From contig NZ_CP045319.1 in assembly GCF_009363255.1 (NCBI RefSeq), positions 170,385 through 234,384 on the forward strand: DNA of 64,000 nucleotides. Reading direction: 5' to 3'. Shown in pieces: positions 46,785-56,096 of the stretch; position 1 is the stretch's first letter, and each line of letters begins with the position of its first letter. Made by a program: the position numbers and the translations under genes. The stretch comes from Roseivivax sp. THAF197b. GTDB taxonomy: Bacteria; Pseudomonadota; Alphaproteobacteria; Rhodobacterales; Rhodobacteraceae. A model generated the notes under the pieces. The model ran no database searches, was not told the DNA's origin, and worked only from the letters and a program-made list of their open reading frames with translations.

Positions 46785-47936
46785 ATGAGAATCGTGCATA
46801 TCCTGACGCGGATGCAGCGCGGCGGGTCTGAGGAAAACACCGCCGAGGTCTGCCGCTGGCAAGCCGCGGCGGGCCATGACGTGTGGCTGATCCATGGCGG
46901 GGATGCACATCCCTGCTGGCACGGGATGATGCCGGGCGTGCGTCGCCTTGCACTGTCGAGCCTCGTGCATCCGGTCGATCCGATCCGGGATCTCAAAGCG
47001 CTCAGGGTCATGCGCAGGGTCCTTGGAGACCTCACGCCAAATATCGTGCACACGCATCAATCGAAGGCCGGCGTCATCGGGCGGCTCGCAGCGGCGGGGC
47101 AGGGGGCGCGCATCGTGCATGGCATGCATATCATGCCGGCCGAGGGCACGCTGATGCGCGCAGCCGAGCGTCGAGTGACGGCCCTGACGGACCGGTTCAT
47201 CGGGGTCTCGCACGCAGTCTGTGCGGCGCATACGGCCTTGCGGCTGGCGCGACCGGACGATTCGGTCTGCGTGCGTTCGGGCCTCGATCTCGACCGGTTT
47301 CGCACAGCGCTTCCGCCGCCCGACATGCTTGGGCTGCGGGGGGGTCATGACCCCGCAACACGACCCATGATCGCGCTTTTGCTGGCCTCGCTGGAGCCGC
47401 GCAAAAACCACGCGCAGTTTCTCAAAAGCTGGGCGGCCGCCTGTGCGGATGTGCCCGGAGCGCGGCTTTTGATCGCGGGGGAGGGGCCGCTCGATGGTGA
47501 GCTCAGAACGTTGATTTCCGCGCTCGGTCTGCAGGATCGCGTGCAGCTTCTTGGGTATCGGAACGATCCCGAACGGCTGATCGCGATGGCGGACGTGGTG
47601 TGTCTGCCCTCCGAGCGCGAAGGCTTGCCGCGGGTCGCGATACAGGCTCTGGCCGGTGGCAAGCCGTTTGTCTGCACGCGTCTGCCCGGCATGGCGGAAT
47701 TGATTTCTGTCCAGCGTACTGGGCTGGTCGCGGATGGGCCGGGGGGCGTGGCGCGCGCAACGCTGGCCCTGCTGGCCGACAAGGAGCGGCTGGCCGAGAT
47801 GCAGTCCGAGGCGCGAAAAGTGGATCTCTCGCCCTGGTCATTGGAGGCACTCGGACCCGCGACCACGCGCGCTTACGGCATGAAACCCAGATCCACGCCG
47901 CGGGCCCGTGTTTCGAACGCGCAACCTGTCGCATGA
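46785..47936 (+). CDS. Glycosyltransferase family 4 protein
   Basis: A 383-residue GT-B enzyme: I-L-T-R-M-Q-R-G-G-S-E near residue 6-16, and V-C-L-P-S-E-R-E-G-L-P-R-V-A-I-Q-A-L-A-G-G-K-P near residue 270, the donor-binding E-x7-E region. It transfers a nucleotide-activated sugar during repeat-unit assembly. ATG 46785 has GGAG 7 bases upstream, which favours it over ATG 46770. ATGA overlap with the next glycosyltransferase. Confidence 0.87.
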   Translation: MRIVHILTRMQRGGSEENTAEVCRWQAAAGHDVWLIHGGDAHPCWHGMMPGVRRLALSSLVHPVDPIRDLKALRVMRRVLGDLTPNIVHTHQSKAGVIGRLAAAGQGARIVHGMHIMPAEGTLMRAAERRVTALTDRFIGVSHAVCAAHTALRLARPDDSVCVRSGLDLDRFRTALPPPDMLGLRGGHDPATRPMIALLLASLEPRKNHAQFLKSWAAACADVPGARLLIAGEGPLDGELRTLISALGLQDRVQLLGYRNDPERLIAMADVVCLPSEREGLPRVAIQALAGGKPFVCTRLPGMAELISVQRTGLVADGPGGVARATLALLADKERLAEMQSEARKVDLSPWSLEALGPATTRAYGMKPRSTPRARVSNAQPVA

Positions 47937-49024
47937 GCCTTGCCATCAACGCCCGGTTCCTGACACAGCCGGTTTCGGGTGTTCAGCGCTATGCGCGCGA
48001 GGTGCTTGGCGCGCTCGATGCGCTTCTGGTCGAGGACCCGGAACTTGCGCAGCGTCTGGGCCCGGTCACCGCCTACACCCCGCACAGGCCCGTCGCAGAC
48101 CCGGATTGGTCACAGATCAAACTGGAGGTTCTGGAGGGCGCGCGCAGTCACCTCTGGGAACAGACAACGCTTCTGCGCGCCACGCGCCAGACCCGGCTGC
48201 TGAGCCTCGGCAATAGCGGGCCGCTCCTGCATCCGCATCAGATCGTGGCCTTCCACGACACGCATCTGTGGGACATGCCTGACGCCTATGACTGGCGCTA
48301 CCGTCTCTGGCACAAGACTTTGCGCGGGCCGCTGGCGCGCCGTGCCGCCAAGACGGTCACCGTCAGTGCGCATTCTGCCAATGCGCTGGCCGCGCGGTTG
48401 CGGCTGCCGGAAGCGCGATTCCGGATCGTTCCGAACGCGGCCGATCATATCCTGCGTCAGGTTGATGATCCGTCGATTTGTGCCCGGTATGACCTTGCGC
48501 CGCGAAGATACCTGCTGAGCGTGGGAAACGCGTCCGAAAACAAGAACATCCCGCGCTTGCTCGAAGCACATGCGCGAATCCCTGATGCGTTACCGCTGGT
48601 CATCGTCGGGGGCGATGCGCCGGGGCTCGCCAAGGTTGGGCTGACGCCCCAGGGCGCAGGTGCGCGCCTGATCGGACGCGTTGCCGATTCCGAGCTCGCA
48701 AACCTGATGCGCTATGCCGGCGGGTTTGTTTTCCCATCGCTCCATGAGGGGTTCGGTATCCCGCCGCTCGAGGCGATGGCGCTGGGGGTTCCGGTGGCCG
48801 CGGCACGATCGGGCGCCTTGCCCGATGTTCTGGGCACGGCCCCCCTCTGGTTCGAACCGCGCAATACCGACGATATCGCGCGCGCATTGTCAGACTTGGG
48901 AACCCTGTCGTCGTCCCGGCGTATTGCCATGATCCAAGATGGGTTGCGTCAGTCTTCGCGCTACCGATGGAGGTCTAGCGCGCAGGACCTGGTGCACGTG
49001 CTTAAAGGCTCCGACGCGGCCTAG
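47933..49024 (+). CDS. Glycosyltransferase family 4 protein (mannosyltransferase-like)
   Basis: A 363-residue GT-B enzyme. The start is I-N-A-R-F-L-T-Q-P-V-S-G-V-Q-R-Y-A-R-E, the middle G-N-A-S-E-N-K-N-I-P-R-L-L near residue 196, and the donor motif F-P-S-L-H-E-G-F-G-I-P-P-L-E-A-M near residue 264. The first block is shared by WbpX/mannosyl-type enzymes. Its stop overlaps the stop of the convergent sugar-transferase gene by 4 bases. Confidence 0.87.
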   Translation: MSLAINARFLTQPVSGVQRYAREVLGALDALLVEDPELAQRLGPVTAYTPHRPVADPDWSQIKLEVLEGARSHLWEQTTLLRATRQTRLLSLGNSGPLLHPHQIVAFHDTHLWDMPDAYDWRYRLWHKTLRGPLARRAAKTVTVSAHSANALAARLRLPEARFRIVPNAADHILRQVDDPSICARYDLAPRRYLLSVGNASENKNIPRLLEAHARIPDALPLVIVGGDAPGLAKVGLTPQGAGARLIGRVADSELANLMRYAGGFVFPSLHEGFGIPPLEAMALGVPVAAARSGALPDVLGTAPLWFEPRNTDDIARALSDLGTLSSSRRIAMIQDGLRQSSRYRWRSSAQDLVHVLKGSDAA

Positions 49025-49674
49025 CTCCCGGTCTTTGAAAAGAGCGCGCCTGCGGTTCGCACAAGCAGGGTCAGATCGCCCCGAAAGCCGAGGGTCAGCG
49101 CATAGCGCCGGTCACAGGCCACGCGCTGGACGTAGCAGCCGCACGTGCGCGCCTCGACCTGCCAGAGTCCGGTTATGCCCGGGCGCAGTGCGAGATAAGC
49201 CCAGACATCCTGATCGTAGCGGTCCAGCTCTTCATGCGTCACGGGGCGCGGCCCGACGAGAGACATATCGCCCCGGATGACATTCCAAAGCTGCGGCAAT
49301 TCGTCGAGACTGGTGCGGCGCAGAAGCTGCCCGAAACGGGTCACGCGGGGGTCATTGGTGAGCTTGCGCCCTTCGGCCCATTCGCGGGCGGCAGCCGGAT
49401 ATCTTTGCAGGTGATCCGCGAGCATACGTTCCGCGTTCGGCACCATGGTGCGCAGCTTCAGGCAGCCGAATCGGCGTCCGGACAGCCCGATACGTTCGTG
49501 GACGAAAAAGGCCGGACCACCCTGACAGCGGAGCAGAAGCGCCAGGAGTGCTATCAGCGGCAGGGAGAGCGTCAGAAGAAGCGCCGCTGCTGTCAGATCG
49601 AAGGTTCGTTTGCCAAGCCTTGCATAGAAAAAGGACGGTGTGGCCGTGGCCAGTGCGCGATTGGTGATCGACAC
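49021..49674 (-). CDS. Initiating sugar transferase (undecaprenyl-phosphate glycosylphosphotransferase)
   Basis: A 217-residue protein of the bacterial sugar transferase family. One N-terminal membrane helix (L-T-A-A-A-L-L-L-T-L-S-L-P-L-I-A) precedes the catalytic domain with K-L-R-T-M-V, R-R-T-S-L-D-E-L-P-Q-L-W-N-V and G-P-R-P-V. It attaches the first sugar phosphate to undecaprenyl phosphate. GTG 49674 has GGAG upstream; TTG 49716 is an alternative. A TTAA-N7-TTAA site lies 64-78 bases before the preferred start. Confidence 0.85.
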   Translation of the reverse strand: MSITNRALATATPSFFYARLGKRTFDLTAAALLLTLSLPLIALLALLLRCQGGPAFFVHERIGLSGRRFGCLKLRTMVPNAERMLADHLQRYPAAAREWAEGRKLTNDPRVTRFGQLLRRTSLDELPQLWNVIRGDMSLVGPRPVTHEELDRYDQDVWAYLALRPGITGLWQVEARTCGCYVQRVACDRRYALTLGFRGDLTLLVRTAGALFSKTGS

Positions 49675-49737
49675 GTAATGGACTCCAAAACGCAAGCCCA
49701 CCCACGCCTCGGTCAAGCACAGAAAACGAAAACTTCC

Positions 49738-49752
49738 TTAAGACATGATTAA
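49738..49752. promoter_or_regulatory. CtrA-type binding site before the sugar transferase gene
   Basis: TTAAGACATGATTAA: a second exact TTAA-N7-TTAA within 3 kb of the first, upstream of the gene that initiates polysaccharide synthesis. The following bases to 49806 hold nothing else recognised. Confidence 0.55.
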
Positions 49753-49806
49753 GCGCGCTCGTGTCGCGTCGGCTTTTGGTGTTTTTTAGCGCCGTGACCG
49801 GGCGGC

Positions 49807-50538
49807 TCAGGTCGAGACCAGTTCGATACCGTCCGGCGTGATGACCGCAGCTGTCAGCCGACCGGTCGCATAGGCCCCGGTATCGAGCGAAATGCGGCCA
49901 TCCGCGACAATCGCTTCGTCCACGATCGTGTGCCCATGCGCGATCCACCATCCGTCCTGGCGTGGCGTGGTCATGAAATCGGGATGTCCCCAGATCAGGG
50001 TGCGTGCGGGGTTGTCCTCTATCGGGACGGCAGGATCCGCGCCCGCATGCAGGACGGCGATGTTGCCGGACCACCGGATCAGCGGCAGCTCCCGCACCCA
50101 GTCTATGAGTTCCTCGCCGACTTCGTTCACGAAGGTATTGCGCGCTTCGCGTAGCTTCATCCCGCGCGTCATCTCGGACAATCCGCGTATCCCGAGATCG
50201 GCCAACGTCTGCAAACCCCCATTGCGAATCCAGCGCGGTCCCTTTTCTTCGGGCGACGTCACGAAGCTCACGAGCATGTCTTCGTGGTTGCCCTTGAGGC
50301 AGGTGATCTCTGGCCGATCCTTGAGAAAGCGCAGGGTTTCGACGGAGGCCGGTCCCCGGTCGATATAGTCGCCCACACAAATCACGGGCACATCGCCAGG
50401 CAGTTTCTCCAGAAGAGCCTGCAGAAGGTCCAGCCGTCCGTGGATGTCACCGATGACCGCGAACGAAGCTTCGGGTTTCGGATCCTCGAAGACAGGTTTC
50501 GGTGCGGCGCGTAGGCGTGCGAGCAGAGATTTCAGCAT
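49807..50538 (-). CDS. PPP-family serine/threonine phosphatase-like metallophosphoesterase
   Basis: A 243-residue calcineurin-like phosphatase with G-D-I-H-G-R near residues 30-35, G-D-Y-I-D-R-G near 56-62, G-N-H-E near 83-86, and a later H-A-G and G-H. All metal-binding residues are present. Bacterial members dephosphorylate proteins or Ap4A. Placement among polysaccharide genes suggests an accessory signalling role, unproven. GGGGGG stands before the ATG. Confidence 0.87.
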   Translation of the reverse strand: MLKSLLARLRAAPKPVFEDPKPEASFAVIGDIHGRLDLLQALLEKLPGDVPVICVGDYIDRGPASVETLRFLKDRPEITCLKGNHEDMLVSFVTSPEEKGPRWIRNGGLQTLADLGIRGLSEMTRGMKLREARNTFVNEVGEELIDWVRELPLIRWSGNIAVLHAGADPAVPIEDNPARTLIWGHPDFMTTPRQDGWWIAHGHTIVDEAIVADGRISLDTGAYATGRLTAAVITPDGIELVST

Positions 50539-50583
50539 ATTCCCCCCGATTGACGTCGGTATTCGGCACTAGCCCCCTGGTTG

Positions 50584-50599
50584 GTGCGTTACAACGCAC
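50584..50599. promoter_or_regulatory. Inverted repeat in the phosphatase/yjbH divergent region
   Basis: GTGCGTT-AC-AACGCAC, seven-base arms, 46 bases before the phosphatase start and about 190 bases before yjbH. A dimeric regulator site is plausible. The rest of the 250-base gap shows no gene. Confidence 0.4.
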
Positions 50600-50788
50600 T
50601 TTGTCGTGGGCGACGTCCCCCTCTGACGGGCGGTTTATCGCCGAAAATGCGCGGTTTGTTCCAATGTCCCGCTTTATTGTGGCGCAACAGCAACAGCGAG
50701 GTAAAGGGTCCAGAAAAAGCGACGGTCGCAGGGGTGCCCGTCTCCCCGACTTCGCCTATCAGGAGTCGGGATTTCAGGGGGAATTCAC

Positions 50789-52876
50789 GTGAAGCGCGCC
50801 TTGGCTACGATTGCGATTGTCACAGCTGCAAGCGGAGCAGCTGCGCAGTCTGGTTTCGAGACCGGCTACAACACCTACGGTGTGCCGGGCATGGTGGACA
50901 TGCCGAACGCGTTGGTTTTGCCGGATGCGGAGCTTGGCTTTTCGTTGACGCAGTTCGATGGGACACTTCGGATCACGGGGGCGTTCCAAATCCTCCCGCG
51001 TTTGACTGGAGCATTCCGTTACTCTGTCATCGACGGCTTTCGCGGCCGCGGAACGCTATATGATCGCAGCTTCGTTCTTCACTACCAAATTCTGAATGAG
51101 CAATCCGTCCGTCCGGCGCTGGCCTTGGGGATCAACGACCTTTTCGGCACGGGGGTGTATTCCGGAGAATATCTCGTCGCGACGAAACATCTGGGCTCTC
51201 GTCTCAGGGCGACGGGCGGGATTGGCTGGGGCCGCCTCGGCGAGCGCAACGGCTTCCGCAACCCGCTTGGCGCTTTGAACGACGGATTTGAAACCCGACC
51301 AGGTCGTGACTTCGGGGTTGGCGGTGAAGCGGAATTCGATCAGATCTTCCGCGGTGACGCTGCATTCTTCGGAGGGGTCGAGTTTCAGGCCTCTGACAGG
51401 TTGAGCTTCGCCGTTGAATACTCGTCGGATGAGTATTCCCAGGAAGTCGGACCGTCCTTCGACTACAATTCACCGTGGAATTACGGGCTCACCTACAAGG
51501 TCCGCGAAGATCTGTCGCTGACGGCCAGCTACCTTTACGGCTCGACCATAGGCGTAAGCCTGACATTCGCCGCCAACCCCAAGCGTCCGCCGAATACCGT
51601 GGGCCTCGAGCCTGCGCCCTATCCTGTCACGCCGCGCGCATCCGTCGATGCCGAAGCGCTCGGCTGGACCTTGCCTGACAACGGTAACGCAGCGATCGCC
51701 CAGGTCCGCGATGTCATGGAGGCCGACGGGATTGCGCTGCACGCGTTCCGGCTGGTCGGTGACACGATCCGCGTCGAGATCGAAAACCAGCGTTATCGCA
51801 CGACGGCGCAGGCCGTGGGGCGCACTGCGCGTATCCTGACCGCATCGATGCCACCTGCCGTCGATACGTTCGTGATCGTGCCCGTTGTGCTGGGTATCCG
51901 GACCGCAGATGTCACGATCCGGCGGGACGATATGGAAGAGCTGGCCTATGATCTCGACAATACCTGGTCGAGCTATGCCCGCGCGCGCTTTGACGCGTCC
52001 ACCACGCAGCTGGCCCCGCTTGGCGAAATCTACCCGCGCTTCAATTACAACATCAGTCCTTACCTGACGCCGAGTTTCTTTGACCCGGATGATCCCGCGC
52101 GTTTCGACGTGGGCGTTGAACTCAATGCCTCGCTCGAGCCGGTCTCGGGCCTGCTGTTCGAAGGCGCCGTGCGGCAGCGCTTCGAAGGTACGCTGGACGA
52201 GTCGACCCGCGTTTCGAACTCCGTGCTGCCGAAAGTCCGGTCCAACACGAATATCTTCCAGCGCAACGCCGATACGTTCATGACGTATCTGACGGGCACG
52301 TATTTCTTCAAACCTGCCGAGGACTTCTACGGGCGTGTCACGGTTGGCTATTTCGAAACGCAATATGGTGGCATCTCGACCGAAGTCCTGTGGAAGCCGG
52401 TTGGTAGCGATCTCGCGCTCGGGCTAGAGGCGAATTACGTCAAGCAGCGCGCGTTCGAGCAGGGCTTCGGCTTTCAGGATTACGAGATCGCGACGGGCCA
52501 TGCCTCGCTCTATTACCTGTTCGAAAACGGGTTCGAGACCAAGGTGGATGTGGGTCGCTACCTCGCAGGCGATTGGGGGGCGACGTTCACGCTGCAGCGT
52601 ACCTTCAAGAATGGCTGGAAGGTCGGGGCATTCGCGACCTTCACGGATGTGCCGTTCGACGAGTTCGGCGAAGGCTCCTTCGACAAAGGTCTGATGGTCA
52701 CGATTCCGATCGATTGGGTGCGCGGTACTCCGACGACGAACGAGTTCAACTACATCCTGCGGCCGATCCTGCGGGACGGTGGTGCAAAAGTGAATATTCG
52801 CAACCGTCTCTACGAATTGGTCACAGACAACCACCGCCCGGCCATGCGGGACGATTGGGGCAGGTTCTGGAAATGA
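50789..52876 (+). CDS. yjbH: YjbH-family exopolysaccharide outer-membrane protein
   Basis: A 695-residue exported protein: signal peptide (cleavage near S-G-A-A-A-Q), then Y-G-V-P-G-M-V-D-M-P-N-A, the YjbH/GfcD opening, and alternating beta-strand sequence to the end. YjbH/GfcD proteins form outer-membrane barrels tied to capsule or exopolysaccharide secretion. It starts with GTG 8 bases after GGGGG. ATGA overlap with the yjbF-like gene. Confidence 0.85.
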   Translation: MKRALATIAIVTAASGAAAQSGFETGYNTYGVPGMVDMPNALVLPDAELGFSLTQFDGTLRITGAFQILPRLTGAFRYSVIDGFRGRGTLYDRSFVLHYQILNEQSVRPALALGINDLFGTGVYSGEYLVATKHLGSRLRATGGIGWGRLGERNGFRNPLGALNDGFETRPGRDFGVGGEAEFDQIFRGDAAFFGGVEFQASDRLSFAVEYSSDEYSQEVGPSFDYNSPWNYGLTYKVREDLSLTASYLYGSTIGVSLTFAANPKRPPNTVGLEPAPYPVTPRASVDAEALGWTLPDNGNAAIAQVRDVMEADGIALHAFRLVGDTIRVEIENQRYRTTAQAVGRTARILTASMPPAVDTFVIVPVVLGIRTADVTIRRDDMEELAYDLDNTWSSYARARFDASTTQLAPLGEIYPRFNYNISPYLTPSFFDPDDPARFDVGVELNASLEPVSGLLFEGAVRQRFEGTLDESTRVSNSVLPKVRSNTNIFQRNADTFMTYLTGTYFFKPAEDFYGRVTVGYFETQYGGISTEVLWKPVGSDLALGLEANYVKQRAFEQGFGFQDYEIATGHASLYYLFENGFETKVDVGRYLAGDWGATFTLQRTFKNGWKVGAFATFTDVPFDEFGEGSFDKGLMVTIPIDWVRGTPTTNEFNYILRPILRDGGAKVNIRNRLYELVTDNHRPAMRDDWGRFWK

Positions 52877-53475
52877 TGCGGATTGTCTCTCTCGTGACGC
52901 TGATTGCCGTGCTGGCAGGGTGCTCGGAAAGACCGCCCTTCGGCACGTTCCGCGCCGGGCTGACGCCTGAAGTCGTGGCGACTGTCGACAATGAGCTTCT
53001 TTATATCGGCGTTGAAGGTCTGAGCACAGAGTCGACCGTGCAGCCTGCGGAACGTATCGACGGCGTCATCAACTGGCGCACCGTGGACAATTCGTCCGAG
53101 ATCGCGACCCGCAACGGCTTGATCGTGGCCACTCGGTCTTTGGGCAATGACCTGATGTCCGCAGATGTCACAGGCTCCGTCGCGGCGCTGCAAGGACGGG
53201 ACGGCGGTGAGTATTACCCGCGCTTCCACACGCTGCTCGACGGGGAATACCAGCCGCAATTCACGAGCTTTCAGTGCATCATCGAAAACCGCGTGGCAGA
53301 ACCGCTGACGATCCTGGATCGAACCTACAGTGCGATTCGCCTCGACGAGGTTTGCACGACACCGGGCAAGACGGTGACGAACACTTACTGGATCGATCGG
53401 GACGGGGGCGTGTTGCGTTCCCGCCAATGGATCGGCGAGGATGTGCAATACATCCAAACGGAACGACTGAAATGA
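52873..53475 (+). CDS. yjbF: YjbF/GfcB-family lipoprotein
   Basis: A 200-residue lipoprotein with lipobox L-A-G-C (Cys near residue 17), then a beta-rich domain ending with I-D-R-D-G-G-V-L-R-S-R-Q-W. YjbF and YjbH are cotranscribed in exopolysaccharide loci of other proteobacteria. Here the order is H then F, and no YjbG/GfcC-like gene lies between. It is 34 bases before the export gene. Confidence 0.8.
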   Translation: MMRIVSLVTLIAVLAGCSERPPFGTFRAGLTPEVVATVDNELLYIGVEGLSTESTVQPAERIDGVINWRTVDNSSEIATRNGLIVATRSLGNDLMSADVTGSVAALQGRDGGEYYPRFHTLLDGEYQPQFTSFQCIIENRVAEPLTILDRTYSAIRLDEVCTTPGKTVTNTYWIDRDGGVLRSRQWIGEDVQYIQTERLK

Positions 53476-53509
53476 CCCCGGCCATCGGGATCGCAAAGAG
53501 GGACGTCTA

Positions 53510-54883
53510 ATGAGCAGAGCGCTGTTCGGATCGATCATGGCGACATGCGCCGTTTTACTGACGGGTTGTGGGATCAGCTACACGTCTCCAACCGTCAGCC
53601 AACAATCGGGCGGTGCGGAAGTGCGTGTCGTGGATGTCGATCCGCAAACGGTGCTGGTCGCAAATCGCGCGCGCTACACGCCGCGTTCCCTGCCGGAGAT
53701 ATATTACCAGGCAGCGGGCGGCTCTCAACTGCGTGGGATAGATTCGCTGCCTGCGGAGCCCTTCCTGCCAGACGAACAGCGCCGGGCGCTTGAGCTGCGC
53801 ATTCCGCCTGATGTCCCGCCGCAGCCTTACCGGATTGGCGTTGGCGATGTCGTCCTCCTGGCCACGAAATCCGCCGGAACGACCGTCGAAGAACTTTCAG
53901 GGCTGCTGGCAGCTCAGAATGCCCGCCAAGGCTATACCGTGCGCGATGATGGCGCGATTGCGATTCCCGACCTCGGCACCGTGCAGCTTGCCGGCATGAC
54001 GATTGAGGAAGCGGAAGCCCGCGTTTTCGAGGCGCTCGTGGACAACCAGATCGACCCGGCCTTCTCGCTGGAGATCGCGGAGTTCAACTCGAAGCGCGTG
54101 GCTGTCGGTGGCGCTGTCGGGGAACCGACCCTTGTCCCGATCACGCTCAATACGCTGGACCTCGGTGAAGCGATCACGGCCGCGGGCGGCGTCCAGGTGT
54201 CGAATGAGGAGTTCGCCTCGATCCGCATCTATCGCGACGGATCGCTCTACCAGATCCCTTTCGAGGATTTCCTCGCGCGGCCCGATTTGCAGCGCAAGAC
54301 GCTGGTCAACGGGGACGCGGTATACGTCGATACCAGCTATGATCTGGAGCAGGCGCTCGAGTTCTATCGCTCGCGTATCGATGTCATAAACGTGCGTCGC
54401 TCCGCGCGGAGTGCCGCTATTGACGAGTTGCAGGCCACTGTGAACCTCCGCCGTGGTGAGCTGAACGAACGGCGCGGAAATTTCGAGTCGCGTCTGGAGC
54501 TTGGCGCAGAGGCCCGCGATTACGTCTACCTTGCGGGCGAGGTGACGGAGCAGAGCCGCTACACCATGCCTTTCGAGCAGCAGGTGACGCTCGCGGACGT
54601 TCTCTACGGAAGCGGCGGAATGCCCACGGCCACGGGCGATCCGTCGGAGATCTACGTCCTGCGCGCCTCCAGCAATCCGGCGGAGTTCGGCGCGGTCACG
54701 GCCTGGCACCTCAATGCGAAGAATGCAGCCAACCTGACGCTGGCGACCCGCTTCGAGATGCGTCCGAACGACATCGTCTTCGTCGAACAGCAGCCGATCA
54801 CGAAATGGAGCCGCGCTCTGAACCAGGCGCTGCCGACCTTGATCAACACGTCGATTTCCGCGGCAACTACAGCCGTCCGCTAA
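53510..54883 (+). CDS. Polysaccharide export outer-membrane lipoprotein (Wza/KpsD family)
   Basis: A 457-residue lipoprotein with lipobox L-L-T-G-C (Cys near residue 20). A polysaccharide export domain (Y-R-I-G-V-G-D-V-V-L-L near residue 105; G-Y-T-V-R-D-D-G-A-I-A-I-P near 143) and two SLBB-like domains follow (V-A-V-G-G-A-V-G-E-P and V-Y-L-A-G-E-V-T). It forms the outer-membrane channel for the polymer. It closes the yjbH-yjbF-export operon. No Wzc kinase follows. Confidence 0.88.
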   Translation: MSRALFGSIMATCAVLLTGCGISYTSPTVSQQSGGAEVRVVDVDPQTVLVANRARYTPRSLPEIYYQAAGGSQLRGIDSLPAEPFLPDEQRRALELRIPPDVPPQPYRIGVGDVVLLATKSAGTTVEELSGLLAAQNARQGYTVRDDGAIAIPDLGTVQLAGMTIEEAEARVFEALVDNQIDPAFSLEIAEFNSKRVAVGGAVGEPTLVPITLNTLDLGEAITAAGGVQVSNEEFASIRIYRDGSLYQIPFEDFLARPDLQRKTLVNGDAVYVDTSYDLEQALEFYRSRIDVINVRRSARSAAIDELQATVNLRRGELNERRGNFESRLELGAEARDYVYLAGEVTEQSRYTMPFEQQVTLADVLYGSGGMPTATGDPSEIYVLRASSNPAEFGAVTAWHLNAKNAANLTLATRFEMRPNDIVFVEQQPITKWSRALNQALPTLINTSISAATTAVR

Positions 54884-54904
54884 TCGTCAACGCTAAAACA
54901 GCAT

Positions 54905-54935
54905 GACCCCGTGATGCGGATCGCATTGCGGGGTC
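54905..54935 (+). terminator. Hairpin after the export gene, possible terminator
   Basis: GACCCCG / CGGGGTC arms enclose an inner ATGCG/CGCAT helix. It starts 22 bases after the stop, but no proper T-run follows, so termination is uncertain. The remaining bases to 55112 hold no gene. Confidence 0.45.
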
Positions 54936-55112
54936 TGCTGCGTTTGGGCCTGATTTTAACCTTACGGCGCTTCAACTCTGCAAAGTCAGGTTTGTCCGCG
55001 CCCCCGCAATTGGGCAGCCATCGCCCCATCCTTGCCCAATTTGCACCATCATCTACCGAGAATATCACTCCCAGGCGGCAGGTAATCCATCTGCCAGCGA
55101 TAGGAGACAGAT

Positions 55113-56093
55113 ATGCGCATTCTCGCGGTCGATGACGATCCGATTATCCTCGATCTGCTGACAGCGGTCCTCGGGCAGGCGGGCTATACCGACCTCGTGA
55201 CGGCGCGCTCCGGTGAACAGGCGCTTTCGGTGCTTGAAACCGTGGAGCAGCCTTTCGATTGTTTTCTCTTCGATATCCTGATGCCCGGCATCGACGGCGT
55301 GGAGCTTTGCCAGCGTGTTCGGGCGATGCCGAGCTATGCCGCAACGCCTGTTCTGATGGTGTCGCGCCTCGACGAAAAGAAGCATTTCGATCGGGCTTTC
55401 AGTGCTGGCGCCAATGATTACGTGACGAAGCCGTTCGATGCGACTGAGCTAAAAGTGCGTATCCGCCTTGCCGAGCAAGTGTCGAACCAGCAGAAGATTA
55501 TTGCTTCGCAAGGGCTGGATCGGTCGACTAAAGTCCGTTTGTCTGAGGCGTTCATGCTGGACGATGTGCCGGGTGCGATCGACAATCTCGCGCTCGATGC
55601 CTACCTCGAGCGCATTCCGAACGGCCTGACCGCGATGCAGTTCTTCGCGGTCAAGATCGGCAACATCTCGGATCTGCATCGCAAGGCCACGCCGGATGAA
55701 TACCGTCTGATCATCAACTCGGTGGCAGATGCGGTGACCGATGTACTGTCAGGCAGCAGCTACTTCATCACCCATAGCGGCAATGGCGTTCTGTCGTTCA
55801 TCGTGCATGGTCATATCGACATGACTATCGAGGAAACGTCCCGGATGGTGCGCACGGAAGCAGGCAGCCTCGACTTCGTGCTGACCTCCGGCGAACATGT
55901 CATCCCGGAAATCATCGTCGGGACCAGCAGCGCGACCCGGACATTGACGAGGACCGCGCGGATCCAGGCCCTGAGGGAATCGATCATGGATGCCGAGGAC
56001 GTTGCCACGATGGTAAAGCGCCTCGGGCCCCAAATGGCGCAGAACACCGACGAACGGCCGGGATTTCTGGACCGTTTGATGGCGGGGTTCTAA
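55113..56093 (+). CDS. Response regulator with degenerate GGDEF-like output domain
   Basis: A 326-residue protein. Receiver domain 1-~125 is intact: D-D-D at 7-9, phospho-acceptor Asp54 in F-L-F-D-I-L-M-P, and Lys106 in Y-V-T-K-P-F. Residues ~170-300 have the strand/helix order of a GGDEF domain (F-F-A-V-K-I-G-N-I), but the signature position reads H-S-G-N-G-V-L-S-F, so cyclase activity is unlikely; this fold call is tentative. AGGAGA precedes the ATG. It is followed 3 bases later by an Hpt gene. Confidence 0.8.
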   Translation: MRILAVDDDPIILDLLTAVLGQAGYTDLVTARSGEQALSVLETVEQPFDCFLFDILMPGIDGVELCQRVRAMPSYAATPVLMVSRLDEKKHFDRAFSAGANDYVTKPFDATELKVRIRLAEQVSNQQKIIASQGLDRSTKVRLSEAFMLDDVPGAIDNLALDAYLERIPNGLTAMQFFAVKIGNISDLHRKATPDEYRLIINSVADAVTDVLSGSSYFITHSGNGVLSFIVHGHIDMTIEETSRMVRTEAGSLDFVLTSGEHVIPEIIVGTSSATRTLTRTARIQALRESIMDAEDVATMVKRLGPQMAQNTDERPGFLDRLMAGF

Positions 56094-56096
56094 GCG

